Source: Strongyloides papillosus
Lineage: Eukaryota > Nematoda > Chromadorea > Rhabditida > Strongyloididae
Length of the DNA: 64,000 bases
NCBI GenBank assembly: GCA_005656395.1
Contig: SRSI01000009.1
Location: forward strand, 2,108,001 to 2,172,000
Direction of reading: 5' to 3'
Positions within the stretch are counted from its first letter, which is position 1, and each line of letters opens with the position of its first letter. Below, in pieces: positions 1 through 11,186 of the stretch. Made by a program: the position numbers and the translations under genes. The notes beneath the pieces are model-generated. The model did no database searches, had not been told where the DNA came from, and saw nothing but the letters and a program-made list of their open reading frames with translations.

Positions 1-39
1 ATAAATACAATAAAATTTAAATTATAAAAAAAAATCTAC

Positions 40-177
40 CTTCAAAGGTGTAAAAAATGTTGTAACTGGGACTACAAGTTTTTGTGCATCTACTCTGGAA
101 TGTGGCCACACATTCCATGTCATTTGTATTCCATCATTATTTTGTTGACTATGAAGATAATCATCCCAAGAAGCCAT
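40..177 (-). CDS. sec-23: SEC23 COPII coat GTPase-activating subunit, first coding exon only (partial)
   Basis: The minus strand has an ATG at 177 and 46 codons ending in AAG before a GTAGAT donor at 39. The peptide starts MASWDDYLHSQQNND and continues with TWNVWPHSRVDAQKLVVPV, the typical SEC23 amino terminus (a WNVWP-S-R motif followed by a VVPV...FTPL strand). SEC23 is the inner COPII coat protein that stimulates Sar1 GTPase during vesicle budding from the endoplasmic reticulum. Only the first exon is inside the window; the remaining 700 or so residues lie beyond the left edge. The intron starts with GTAGATTTTT and runs to the edge. Family assignment rests on one conserved block, but that block is distinctive. 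Confidence 0.85.
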
Positions 178-714
178 TCTAAAAAATAGTAAAATACAAA
201 AATTAAAATATACACATATCTGGTGGGAAAAACTAAATACTTTTACTTATTAAAAATAGACACGCCATCATTAATTTCCACCATAGACGTGGAGTTTCTG
301 TAGACATTATACCAAAAAATTTAGGGTTATCAAAGGCGAATAATCTAGATTATAAATACAATTATTGAACACTATATTAATTATGATAATACTAGTGACT
401 AATGATTTTCCAGTGGTAAAACAAGTATAGAAATAAATATACTTTTAAAAGTAACATAAAATATTTGAAAAATTTCTTGTATAACTACTATTTTAATTAT
501 AACGAGATAGCCTATAAATTCAATGTAATTTTTTTATCACGCTAAAAAAAATATCATTTTTTAAATGAAATTATATTATAAAAGCTTTATATGTTAAATT
601 TTATTATACATTAATTTTAAAGCAGAAATATACATTATTTGAAATTAAGATTATGAATTAAATATTAATATATAGAAATTTTAAATATTTTGTTCATCAA
701 AAGTTTTTCGTTTT
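178..714. other. Intergenic, no gene seen
   Basis: This A+T-rich stretch lies between the start codon of the SEC23 gene and the 3' end of the TPR gene, both on the minus strand. No open frame of note, tRNA or repeat was recognised. The part next to 178 should hold the SEC23 5' untranslated region and promoter. Confidence 0.5.
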
Positions 715-1875
715 TTAATTTTCATCATTTCGAAGATAATATACAGTCAGTTTCTTAAGGCTATTTAACATATTGTTTGTGTCGATGTCTTTTTGATTAT
801 TCTCAATAATAAAATTAACTTTTTGTTCTGGAATTAAATAACTATCAAACATTTCATATTGATCTGGTAATAGAAGTTCTTTTTTTAACTGCTCGAGCAA
901 GTAGAAAATTTTATCTTGTAAAATTTCTTTGTTGAATAAAGATTCTAAATATGAAGCTCTTATAATACTAATTTCAACGTTATATATGTACATACTATTA
1001 ACTTCATCTTGTTCTTTGAAAATGTTTTGGGAAATCATATAACTTTCAATGGCATTTGAAAACATTCTTTCTTCTTCAAATAGAACACCTATATTATTGT
1101 GTAATTTAGCGATTTCTAAATATTTTTGACCAAAAATAATAGTTAATATGCTGATAGCTTTTTTTAAAGAATACATAGATCCTTTTTTATCATTAATTGC
1201 CTTACAAATCATAGCCATCAATTGGTAAGTGACACAACATCCAATGTGTATTTCTCCATAGAGGTGTTGAAAAACTTTCAAAGCTTTTTCAGCAGATAGT
1301 ATGGCTGTTTTGTAGAATTTTAATTTATAGTGAACTTGAGCACAAAATAACAGTACAGCAGCAGTATCTCTGTGGTAAAAACCACAATCTTTGTAGACGT
1401 ATTTCAATAATTTCTCTACAATATCCACAATCTGGTCATTTTTATTTTTTTGTAGAATGTAATTGTTAATAATTTTGCATATAGGCCACATTCTTCGAGG
1501 GAACTTGTATTCTTTTGAATATATTGTTTGATTTTTTAAAACACTAGAGTTATGTAATACCATTGGTGTAGCTTTTCCTAGAAGAGATTTTACATTACAG
1601 ACCCCAAGACTTGCAATTGTTATATTTTTTAAATTGCATGATGGGCTTTCCATATTAGATAAATACATATTATTACATTTTTGTTTACACGTGGATCTCG
1701 TAGCATCACTAAATGACTTTTGATTATACTTTGAAGAATTGCTAAGTAGAGAATTTTTGTTCCGTGATAAAGCTATGTTATTAGATATTGAAATTTTTCT
1801 ACGAGGAGTTTCATTGTCATTTATGGTAATTTTACGGATATTCGGAATTGGACGAGTAAAATTCTGAGGAATCAT
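715..1875 (-). CDS. TPR-repeat protein, kinesin-light-chain-like repeats
   Basis: Single-exon frame of 386 residues, ATG at 1875 and TAA at 715-717. The first ~130 residues are basic and Ser/Asn-rich with no domain seen. From about residue 165 to 300 there are helical repeats of the tetratricopeptide type, with paired helices such as AILSAEKALKVFQHLYG, SLKKAISILTIIFG and KLHNNIGVLFEEERMFSNAI. The ~42-residue spacing and the ALKV...YG / LHNNIG pattern resemble kinesin light chain and related cargo adaptors, so a scaffolding role is likely. It is too short for a kinesin light chain and lacks its coiled coil. It is divergently oriented to PLAA (+), about 1.06 kb away. The specific function is unknown. 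Confidence 0.6.
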   Translation of the reverse strand: MIPQNFTRPIPNIRKITINDNETPRRKISISNNIALSRNKNSLLSNSSKYNQKSFSDATRSTCKQKCNNMYLSNMESPSCNLKNITIASLGVCNVKSLLGKATPMVLHNSSVLKNQTIYSKEYKFPRRMWPICKIINNYILQKNKNDQIVDIVEKLLKYVYKDCGFYHRDTAAVLLFCAQVHYKLKFYKTAILSAEKALKVFQHLYGEIHIGCCVTYQLMAMICKAINDKKGSMYSLKKAISILTIIFGQKYLEIAKLHNNIGVLFEEERMFSNAIESYMISQNIFKEQDEVNSMYIYNVEISIIRASYLESLFNKEILQDKIFYLLEQLKKELLLPDQYEMFDSYLIPEQKVNFIIENNQKDIDTNNMLNSLKKLTVYYLRNDEN

Positions 1876-2934
1876 TTTATGATAATTTATAGAAAAATTT
1901 ATTAATGTACTTTATATGTATATTACATTATAAAAATTTTAATGTAGCGATAGGAAATATTTAAATGTTTGTTCAAATATGAACAGTATTGGGCTAAATA
2001 AGGTATTATATTCATATTAGGATATATAATCTCTCTGAAGATTGGGATTAAGTAGTTAATTAAAAAATATACAAAAGATATTTAATGAATTGTAATGCTT
2101 CCCAACATATAATAGCTGTAATTTTCCCTTTTATGTGAACTTTTTCAGTGATATGATAAATCTAACTTACGTCTGTCAATAAAAAGTAGAGAGTATTTTA
2201 CAATTTTTAATTGCAAAAAAAAATTAAAATTACCATACCACAATATGAATCAAGTTGATTTGCAAAAAAACTACAAAAATAGCTAACTTTCAAAATATTA
2301 GCAAAAAATAAGATAATTTTGTGACCGTATCTTTATACTCATTGTTTTACTTGATTCATTAGATGTTTGTATTTTTTATAACAATCAAATCCGTTATATT
2401 TTGACTCATTATGGAAATCTGTTGTCTTTTTTATTTAAAGGTGGTAAAATTTGAAGTTAATTTAACTATTTAAATGTCACAAAAGTAACACACTATATTT
2501 TATTTATTAAAAAAATAGTGTATTTCATTCGCAAATTTCACATTATATTGACATTAAAAATTAGCTAAATACATAAAAATATGTTTTGATTGTACATCAT
2601 AGTTTGTGGATAATGTTAATCGCCAACGTTATCAAAAATCTCAATGACCATATATTATCAGATACTCGTATACAGTCTTATAAAACGTTTTCAACTCCAT
2701 TTATTTCAATAAAATGCAACAATCATAATAAATTCATTCCATAAAAATTGGTTTGAAAAAAATTCTCTGTCAGTCAGAGATATCTAAAAATATTTGTCCC
2801 TAACAACAAAGAAATTTTACAAAAATGTTTTTAAAGAACGCAAAGCCATTGGTCCTTTACCGTTTGGAAAAACGTATATTTTTTAGTATTGTCATTTGCA
2901 ATCGCTTCTTTAATCATAAAATAATATTTTTCTA
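1876..2934. other. Divergent intergenic region between TPR gene and PLAA
   Basis: About 1.06 kb of A+T-rich DNA between two start codons facing away from each other, so it must hold both promoters. No coding frame or repeat was recognised. No clear T-rich AG acceptor was seen directly before the PLAA ATG. Confidence 0.5.
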
Positions 2935-5416
2935 ATGTGGCAAGACAAGGAGACACCAATTAATTCAGACAGCTTCTGGAAGTACTCTTTCCAATATTCT
3001 GGTTCCCAAAAAAACTGTCGGTATTTATCTGTTAATTGTAATAGTGTTGTTGTCTCTGGAAGCAGGGACGGAATTGCCAGGGCTCTTATTGAAGATTCAT
3101 TAAGCGAAACACCAGCATTAAAGGAGACCGAATTTTATGGCACTTCTAATGGATATAGTAATATCCCAGTTCACAGTGTTGCATCTTTTTCACCACTTAC
3201 AAATGAATGGAATGTAATAATAGTTGGATATAGAGATGGAAGTATCAAATTTTATTTACACAATCAAGAAAAGCCATTCCTAAACTTTTTTGATCATTCT
3301 GCTACAGGTATGTGACAAATTAAAAATTAGTATTATTTATTTTTTAGTCTGCTCATTGAATATTGATCAAGAAAATGGATGTCTTGTTAGTGGAGGTTGG
3401 GATCACAATGCTTTTGTTTACCATCTAACAGCTAGTTCCCCTTCACCAAAGTGGGAGAAGGTTTTTGACTTACGCGGACATTCCATGTCTGTTTGGGATG
3501 GTAGAACATTTCCCGGTACGTTAAATAAGCAAATTACAGGATCGGCTGACAAAACTATAAAACTATGGTTAGATGGAATTTGCGTAAGCACATTTATGGG
3601 TTATTGTGATGTTATTCGATCAGTTATGAGTTTAAGCAATGAATATATTATTGCTACTGGCAATGAGCCGGTAATTTTTGTTTGGCATTTGGATTGTCCT
3701 GACAGACCATATAAAACCATAAAAACAGAGAGTAAAAGTCACCTAAATACTATGGAAATTTCAACAAATCCACTTAATGGCATTACTTATTGCGCTGTTG
3801 GCGGCGAAGAAGGTTTTTTTCAAATCTTCCAAATTACTAGTAATTCTGTGAATCCAAAAGATTTTAATCTAATATCTCTTGTTGATGGAAGACTACCTGT
3901 TGAATGCATTTGGAAATTAATATTTATGCCTCCAGGACCGTTTACTGGTGATCTTATTTTAGGTGGAGAGAATGGAAAACTATATGTTTATACTTTAACA
4001 GAATCAAGAATGGCACCGCAAGAAGTTGCAAATAAATTTCTCATTGAATCTTGTGAATTTGCTGAAATTCAAGATGCTCTTAAATCAAAACACCAAGATA
4101 ACGAATACTTTACTTTTGTTATCGAACCTGAAGCGGGGCAAGGACAGCTTGAATTAAAGCACAAACTTGGAACCGATCCAAGAGAAACGGTCAGAAGTTT
4201 CCTTGCAAAGAATAATATGAGTTTATCACATTTTGATCAAATTCTAGAATTTTTGACCTCAAAATGTCCGGATGCAGCTAATTATCTTTCAAATAAAAAG
4301 AAAATTAATTCTGGCGATGCAGATGACATAAAAAGAGTTAAAGTTTTGTATGATGGTAGAGAATATGACTACTGTTTTGATGTTAATATTGGTGATAAAA
4401 ATGTTAAACTTCCTTACAACGTCGGAGAGGATCCTGCTGAAGTTGCATCAAATTTTTGTGAAAAAAATAATTTGTCTGTTGGGAGTTTAAAAACTTTCAC
4501 AGACTTTTTATATTCTCAAGTACCGGAATTAAAGAATTCACCCTATAGAAATTCTGGCAATAATTTTAATAGACCCGATAAGAAAGAAGTTTCTAGACCA
4601 ATTAATTGCGGACTCCCAATTACAAAATTAGTTGAGTTTAAAGATTTCGAAGGGCATAATATTGCGAAAATGGTTTCTCGGTTAAAAAGTGCTTCTGAAA
4701 GGTATACTGATGCTAGTAATAGTTTAAGCGAAGATGAGTATGAAATTATAACTAATTTCTTTGTAACAAGGAATGCCTCTAACTTATTATTTGATGATGG
4801 AAGAATTTTACGAAAATTACTACTAAGATCAGGTGAAGATATGCTTCCAGTTTTACATTTAATTTACTTGTCATTGAACTTTGAGGAATTAGCTATGTTT
4901 TTGCAAAACAAGCAACGTATAATTGGAATATACAAAAATATACTTTGTGATGAATCAGCATCTCCCAACTTTATAACTATGGTCTTTAGAGGATTAGCTA
5001 ACTCTTGCAAATATAGAGCATATTTAAATGTTTATCAATCGGAAAAGATGTTTTTCGTTAACAAAGCTTTTTACTACGCTACATCGTCAAAGGTTATTAC
5101 TCAAGTAGCAGCGCTAACCTTTCTGTTGAATTTTGTAACTGCATCACGTGGCAATGATTTTCAAGTTTCAGAGATTGTTATTGCTTTATTAAAGAAATTT
5201 TCTACAGTATCAATTTGTTCTCAATTATTTCCACAAGGAATAGAATTAATTCTACAAATATGGGGAAATATGTTGTATGATCGTCCTGATGTCATTCAAA
5301 CATCTTTAAAAAATGACGGTATGAATGTAATTAAAGTTCTAAAGGACAGAAGTAGCGAAGGAGACTCACCATTGTATGCACGAACAATTTTTAATATGCT
5401 TCAAAGATCACAATAA
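2935..5416 (+). CDS. ufd-3: PLAA / UFD-3 (Doa1-type ubiquitin and p97 cofactor) with two PFU-like domains
   Basis: Two exons, 2935-3307 and 3348-5416, with a 40 nt GTATGT...TTTTAG intron, give 813 residues. Residues ~1-375 form a WD40 propeller (blades include VSGSRDG, VSGGWDHN, GSADKTIKLW). Two consecutive regions then look like PFU ubiquitin-binding domains: ~378-430 (FTFVIEPEAG...DPRETVRSFL) and ~456-520 (YDYCFDVNIGD...LPYNVGEDPAEVASNF). The second is the canonical one. The C-terminal part from ~545 is the PUL domain, an armadillo-like fold that binds the tail of Cdc48/p97. PLAA supplies ubiquitinated cargo to p97 and maintains free ubiquitin. Length is close to the usual ~795 residues. 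The gene converges on the NK-2 gene with 121 nt between stop codons. Start chosen at the only in-frame ATG before the first WD blade. Confidence 0.9.
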
Positions 5417-5537
5417 GAATAAATTAATATAAATTTTATTAAACTATAAGTTATATTTTTGAATGCTAAGATTTAATTTTTGAGGGTCTATTAATCATTT
5501 AATTATTAAATTTTTTACCTGCTTTTTAACTACTTTT

Positions 5538-6683
5538 TTACCACCCCCAACCACCATTCATATAATGTGGTGCATTAAAATGAGGAGTACCATTATTATT
5601 GTGTTGTACTCCATTACTAGTGACATTATTTCCTGCATATGGCAGATAAGCTGCTGCTGATTGAGGTGATATACCAGTGAAGGATATTGATGTCATTGGT
5701 GTTGCCATATTAAAATCTGAGGTTTTTGTTCCACTTAGCATCGATATTCCCGGCATTCTTCTTGCCCCAAATGCAGTACCTGACGCAACAGCTACTGCAG
5801 CAGCATTTGGATTGTTTACTGTTACAGCCGATGAAAGAATACTGTTATTAACAACTGATTTTTCTTGTAATGATTTTTTTGTCTTATATCTAAAAATTGT
5901 TATAAAAAATTTGAAAAATAATGTGCTACCTGTGATTTTGAAACCAAATCTTGACTTGTGTAGGTGTTAAACGAATTTGCATCGCTAATGCTTCACGTTC
6001 TGGAGCTGATAAATATCTTTGTGAACGAAACCTTCGTTCAAGTTCAAATGTTTGTGCTTTTGTAAAGAGAACTCTTCGTTTTCTCTTCTTTTTTTTACCG
6101 TCTTCACAAGATTCATCAACCGATCCCTCATTTTCATCATCATTTTCATCAATAATTTCTGTTTCTTCTTCAAGTTTATTCTCTTCTTTATTTTTTTCTT
6201 TTCCCTGATCAATGTTAAGTGGTACTGATGTTGTTATCATATCTCCATTATGTGAAGTATCAATAGAAATATTTGCTGTAGAATTAGAGAATATAGGATA
6301 AGGATATCCTTGATTAGATTGGAAATAATTTGCTGCATTGTTTGATACAAAATGAGAATTTTGATCATACATAAAGCCATTGTTAGCAATCATATTATTT
6401 TGAGTGGAGTCAATTGAAAAGGGAACTGTATTTGAGTAACCACTAATTAGAGGAATATGATCTGTCCAGGCAGAAGCATTTGCATTTTGTTGTGAATAAA
6501 TTCCATCAACTGATTCAATTTTTTGTGTTATAGAATTTCTAAAATAAAAAATAGTTGTTTTTTTTTAATTTTTAAAATTGTATAGACTAACTTTATATTT
6601 TCGCAACCAATAGAAGAATTAGTTTCTGGAGTTGATTGGCCACCAGCTGCAGCAACGGCTGCTGCAAATGCTGCACTTATCAT
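5538..6683 (-). CDS. NK-2 class homeodomain transcription factor (CEH-22/NKX2-like)
   Basis: Three exons on the minus strand: 6592-6683, 5930-6538 and 5538-5889, joined by 53 nt and 40 nt introns, give 350 residues. The start is Ala-rich ([15 protein letters not shown]). An acidic Glu/Asp stretch (~153-178) precedes the homeodomain at ~182-241, which contains [20 protein letters not shown] and, across the last intron, IWFQNHRYKTKK. Tyr at homeodomain position 54 within QNHRYK is diagnostic of the NK-2 class, which prefers CAAGTG-type sites. The protein ends in NGGWGW; a terminal Trp is common in NK-2 proteins. In nematodes this class includes CEH-22 (pharynx), CEH-24, CEH-27 and CEH-28; the homeodomain looks closest to CEH-22, but that choice is an inference. 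Confidence 0.88.
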
Positions 6684-8385
6684 ATTTTGTAAAAACTAAA
6701 AGCTTGACTCCTTTCAAGTGGAAACTTAACTCAAAAAACACTTTGAGTCAAGAAGTAAAAGTACTCTTGAAATAACAATGTTAGCCCTCAAGGGAAATGA
6801 TAGACAATTGAAGAAATCAATTAATTAACAATAAAATCAAGTTATGGAGAATGTGTACTCGAAATAATGAAGAGCACCCACTTTGGATGATGATGTGAAT
6901 ACAGTTTATTTTCAATATTTCAAACTACCTTATAATCCCACCTTTTCAAATCAACAAATTTTTATTACTGATCCGCCTTTATCTACTGGTAAATCGTCAC
7001 ATTCTAGCACTTTTGATTTTGAATCACAAATTTCAACCTCTCTGGTATTTAGCTCAGCTCTGGCAATAGGTAGAGGATATACAAAGGAGCGGTATAGCTC
7101 TTGAAATTGTTGATTTAGAGGACGAGAAGATACTGTTCTTTATCCACTTGATTAAGGGATACGAGACAGTGAACAATGTTAGTTTAGGAGCGTCTAATAT
7201 TTAACTCCACTTGAAAAGTAGTAAAATAGTTGAAAAAGTAATGTTAGAGTATTTATTAGTAAATATTACTAAGATCCACATTTAATACATGAACTTACTA
7301 AATCGCTACTGTAAGGTGTGGTAAACAAAAAACTATAGAATAAGTCATGAATACTGAATGAAATTTGAGACTTTATGTAATCCAATAGATTAGAGAGTTC
7401 AAGATGTAGGATTTGTTAATTTGTAAATATTAAGAATTTGATCCATCTTTTTCAGTACTTATTTCTTGATGTATATAATAGTTTTGTGAAATATGAGTGA
7501 TATTTATACATAAAAAATTATACATACGTTTAAAACAATGGATTATCAAATATTGAAATTCTTTTTACCATGAAATTTTACAGTTAATCAAAAATATTTA
7601 TTTTTTTAAATGTTTAAAAAAGTTTATCATAAATAATTTTGAAAAAAGTACAAAATTTTACAATATATAATATAGTGATTAGTAATAAATAATAGTCTAT
7701 AATAAAATAAAACAGTTATATATTTACAAAAGATAATGTTGCTACTTAAAAAAGAGCACGCCAATTTAATTGTGCCAAAACAAGAATAAAATGATTTGTG
7801 ATGCCGCTATATAAACATTTCAGGTAAGTTTACATAGGTAGATTACAAAGATGGAATGGTATATCATTAAATACCAATAGTTTAAATTTTTAATATCACC
7901 TTTAAAGTATCGAATAGCATATGGATCTTAATACTACATTCTTCTGCTATCACAAGTGTGCTTTGTTTATTTTACACAATTCATCAAATATAAAATATAT
8001 TTTCGTTAAATAATTCCATCTAGAAGATAATGAAATAATAAATTAATTTGTTATTTACTGTGTTGTAGTAAGTCAAATAGTTATCTTCATCCAAAAAATA
8101 TTTTTGATTTTATACTATTATACATAATAACGGATTATTTACTTTTTTATATCATATCATAAATTTAACGATTTTTTTTAAAAATGATATTTTAAAAATT
8201 TATGATTATTGTCCCATGAAATACATTGCCTATAAAGAGTTAAGTCTATTTTCTCTTATTTATAGATATGATTTGAGATATAAAGTTTTAAAATTGGTCT
8301 TAAGAGGAAAAAAATGGGTACATGAACACATCTGTAAACATCACATACACATTCTTTCCTCATATTGATAATTTATTTTCATAGT
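6684..8385. other. 1.7 kb upstream region between NK-2 gene and F-box/WD gene
   Basis: Divergent intergenic DNA. An open frame of 73 codons lies at 6883-7104 (+), beginning at a non-ATG codon; it has no recognised domain and is probably chance or a decayed fragment. At 7800-7850 a TATATAA is followed by TTTCAGGTAAG, but no exon could be joined to it. The region probably holds NK-2 regulatory DNA. Confidence 0.4.
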
Positions 8386-9582
8386 ATGGAAAATTGTGAC
8401 AATTGCCTGTCAAATCTTCCAGATGTAATTCTTGAAAATATTTTTTCTACTATTACAGCAGATGACCTTTATTTTAAAGTAAGGTTAACATCGAGGTTTT
8501 TTGCTAAATATTTGTCCTCACAATCACCATATTGGGCTTTAAGAAACAGAAGGTACAAATCATTTACACCATTAAATACAGGAAAGGAGGTTGATAAAGA
8601 TTTTCAAGCACGAGTAGCAATTAAAGTTGAAAGGATTTTCAACGCTTTCAATGATATTAATGGATATAAAAAAATTGTTAGAAGGCCACATAACGCTACC
8701 ATAAGTGTTAGTAAAATTTTCAAACCTTTTCAAGATAGAACATTTTTTATAACAGGATCTCGAGATAGATCAATATACTTACAAGATTTTGAACCTTATA
8801 GATATTTAGATAATGATGATGATGGTAATGATATTGAAACAACATATATCAAAGTAGAGAATGCCCATGAAGGATGGATATCAGCAATATGTTTTAAAGA
8901 TAATTACATTCTTTCAAATGGTTGGGATTCTACTCTTAAAATTTGGAGTCTTTCAAATGCTGGATTAGAGACAATAACATCAATGAAAGGTACCTCTGCC
9001 TACTTGGATTGTGCCGTAGATGGTGAAACTATTTATTGTTGTGGTTATGAGAAAGCAATTGCAATGTTTGATTTTAGAGATAGACTCAAACTAACAAATA
9101 GATTATTTTTACATTCACATTCTATTTTGAAAGTTCTTACTGAAAGAGGATCAAATTATTTGTATTCAGTTGGTGGTGACGAAAGTATAGCTTTATTTGA
9201 TAAAAGGAATATGAAAATAGTATGTACAAAGAAGATTCAGGACCCAACATATTGTGTTTCCCTGTACAATGAATCACTATATATTTCAAATTCAGATGGA
9301 TCTATTGATTATATGGAAAGAAACACGTTAGATAAAATTGGAAATGTATGGATAGATGATGATGCTCATGATATTGAAATAAAAAATATGTCTATTGACG
9401 ATGGATATATTGCATATTCTCGGAATCATATAAATGACCTTCGAGTTTATACTTTTTGTAATACTCCAAAGTTGGTAGCACAGTTTCCATCATCTACTTC
9501 AATATGTAGTTTTGATATCAAGAATGGTGATGTTGTTTTTTCAGAAGGTAGTGCACAGTTACATGGATATTTGTGCAAATAA
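8386..9582 (+). CDS. F-box/WD40 protein, FBXW9-like substrate receptor
   Basis: Single-exon gene of 398 residues. The chosen ATG at 8386 sits one base after a TTTTCATAG acceptor at 8376-8384, which suggests trans-splicing; an upstream in-frame ATG (8365) would precede that acceptor. Residues ~8-50 match an F-box (LSNLPDVILENIFSTITADDL...RLTSRFF). The rest is a WD40 propeller with blades such as ITGSRDRSIYLQDF, AHEGWISAICFKDN...LSNGWDSTLKIW and SVGGDESIALFDKR. F-box/WD proteins recruit substrates to SCF (Skp1-Cullin1) ubiquitin ligases. The F-box followed by GSRDRSI...AHEGW resembles FBXW9; orthology is tentative. NDUFAF2 follows 141 nt downstream on the same strand, a spacing compatible with an operon. 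Confidence 0.72.
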   Translation: MENCDNCLSNLPDVILENIFSTITADDLYFKVRLTSRFFAKYLSSQSPYWALRNRRYKSFTPLNTGKEVDKDFQARVAIKVERIFNAFNDINGYKKIVRRPHNATISVSKIFKPFQDRTFFITGSRDRSIYLQDFEPYRYLDNDDDGNDIETTYIKVENAHEGWISAICFKDNYILSNGWDSTLKIWSLSNAGLETITSMKGTSAYLDCAVDGETIYCCGYEKAIAMFDFRDRLKLTNRLFLHSHSILKVLTERGSNYLYSVGGDESIALFDKRNMKIVCTKKIQDPTYCVSLYNESLYISNSDGSIDYMERNTLDKIGNVWIDDDAHDIEIKNMSIDDGYIAYSRNHINDLRVYTFCNTPKLVAQFPSSTSICSFDIKNGDVVFSEGSAQLHGYLCK

Positions 9583-9710
9583 GTATTATCTTTTATATGT
9601 ATTACGATATTAAACAAATATAATAAAAAATATTAATTTTTTAAAATATTCTTAGAAGTTAAAACACTTGAATATATTCAATTCTTTTTACCAAATAATA
9701 TTAAATAATT

Positions 9711-9723
9711 TTTCATAGTTAAA
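9711..9723 (+). promoter_or_regulatory. Probable trans-splice acceptor before NDUFAF2
   Basis: TTTCATAG ends at 9718, five bases before the NDUFAF2 ATG. The same TTTTCATAG string precedes the F-box/WD gene at 8384. Both look like spliced-leader acceptor sites, and the short gap between the two genes would fit downstream operon processing. This is inferred from position and sequence only. Confidence 0.45.
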
Positions 9724-10221
9724 ATGAGTAGACCTGGAGTATGGACGACTGTCTGGAGAAATTTTATTGGTAGTATTACAAGAAGTCCAAAGAGAGAATA
9801 TATCGCAGAGGATCATTATGGAAACAAATATTATGTTGTTAAACAAGGAAAACACGCTAAATCAAGGTATTATTCTAATCATAATATTTTTTATTCTTAT
9901 TTTAGGGGATATGAACCTCCAGAGAGTGGTTCACGTGTGGAACCTTCTAATGAATGGGCTGCATGGCTAAAAGGAACTCGTCGTTTTCCACCAAGTGAGA
10001 AAGAGTTAGCAATTAATGAGATACGACAACAAGTATGTTATTTTGTTTTATCTATATTTATACATACTTTCTAGGCACAATTTGAGCGAAATAATATGCT
10101 AGAGAAATCAGCACCACAGGTTGATTCTACAGATAAAGCAAATTTAGAACAAAAGTCATCTTTTCCAACATACAAAAATTATGAAGTTGCTCCTGGTTAC
10201 AATCCTGATGAAAAAAAATAA
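9724..10221 (+). CDS. NDUFAF2: NDUFAF2 / B17.2L (mimitin), mitochondrial complex I assembly factor
   Basis: Three exons, 9724-9866, 9906-10032 and 10075-10221, with introns of 39 and 42 nt, give 138 residues. The core matches the B17.2-like family: DHYGNKYYVVKQ, then GYEPPESGSR, EWAAWLKGTRRFPPSEKEL, corresponding to the DxFGNKYY...EWxAWIRxTRxxPP pattern. The protein is a soluble mitochondrial-matrix chaperone needed for late steps of NADH dehydrogenase assembly. The first 39 nt intron is a multiple of three and has no stop, so the unspliced frame remains open; the spliced form aligns better with the family. The last exon is a variable Lys/Glu-rich tail. Length is slightly below the ~169 residues in human. 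Confidence 0.85.
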
Positions 10222-10401
10222 CATATAATAAAATTTTACTTTCTTTTTTATATACTTTAGTCATTCAAAATGAATTTGTTTCATAAATAAAGCCAGCCTT
10301 TCTATTATATGTATTCATAATAAAAATTTTCTATAGAGATATATGTTATAAAAATAAATAAAACTTTTAAAATTGAACAGTTTACTTATTTCTTCTAAAA
10401 A

Positions 10402-10875
10402 ATGGCTTCAGAAAATGTCAATGTACCGGCTGTAAAACCTACTTTTAAACAAAAAATTTTCTCATTTTTCGGGTAAAAATTATACTTTTTGTTTTTAACA
10501 TTTATAGTTATAATAAGGAAATTATTAAAGAATGGGCTGAAAATAGCAGTATTCATGGAATACCACATGCTGTAGCTGCTAAATCAACACTCGCTACATT
10601 AATTTGGATAGTTATTTTTATTGTTTGTTTTATTATTTTCCTCGTATTATTTTTAAAGGCATTATTTGAATATTTAAGTTTTCCAACAATTGTTACACTT
10701 GAGGTAAACTTTTTTTTTAATTTCTTAATTATTTTTTTAGTCCCGAAATGATGAAATTGATTTTCCAGCAGTAACTTTTTGCCATTCCAGTCCTTATAGT
10801 GTGAAAAAAATTCAAAATTCTCAGTACAAATCTCTAGCTAACGTCATTGAAGCATACAAAATACTGAACAACTGA
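10402..10875 (+). pseudogene. Truncated DEG/ENaC sodium-channel 5' fragment
   Basis: Three well-formed exons can be read: 10402-10472, 10508-10703 and 10741-10875, with 35 and 37 nt introns, coding for 133 residues then TGA. The peptide has the N-terminal signature of degenerin/epithelial Na channels: EWAENSSIHGIPHAVAAKS (the His-Gly motif region), one membrane helix (LIWIVIFIVCFIIFLVLFLKAL), and after it YLSFPTIVTLE and IDFPAVTFCHSSPY. Full channels run to 500-900 residues with a large Cys-rich extracellular domain and a second helix; none of that is found downstream. The splice sites and frame are intact, so either this is a recently truncated gene or it makes a short channel-like peptide. 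It starts 180 nt after NDUFAF2 on the same strand. Confidence 0.75.
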
Positions 10876-11186
10876 ATTATAGTATTTAAAGTAAAATAAT
10901 GTAAAGCTTTTGCTTTGAACTATGACTCAGATATCCGTTCTTTTGTAATCCTAGGTCTAATTAATTAAACCTATCATAAGGTGTGTAGTGTATAAAGTTA
11001 TCCTCATCGTCAAGTTCGATCCATAACTATCTATAGTATAAATTTAACAAACTTGGACTATACAATAGCTTCAAAAAATAATTATCTTAAATAAAATACA
11101 TCTTATTTTAAAATTATAAAAAATATGTATAATAATTTATAGCAATTTTGATTGTATTACATTTATTTCATTAATCTACTATAAAA

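Noticed and set aside
6883..7104. 73-codon open frame upstream of the NK-2 gene
   Set aside because: It begins at a non-ATG codon, has no domain, and no splice partner was found; length is within chance in this region.
11005..11030. GTTCGATCC string resembling a tRNA T-loop
   Set aside because: The five bases on each side cannot pair and no D-arm, anticodon arm or acceptor stem could be built around it.
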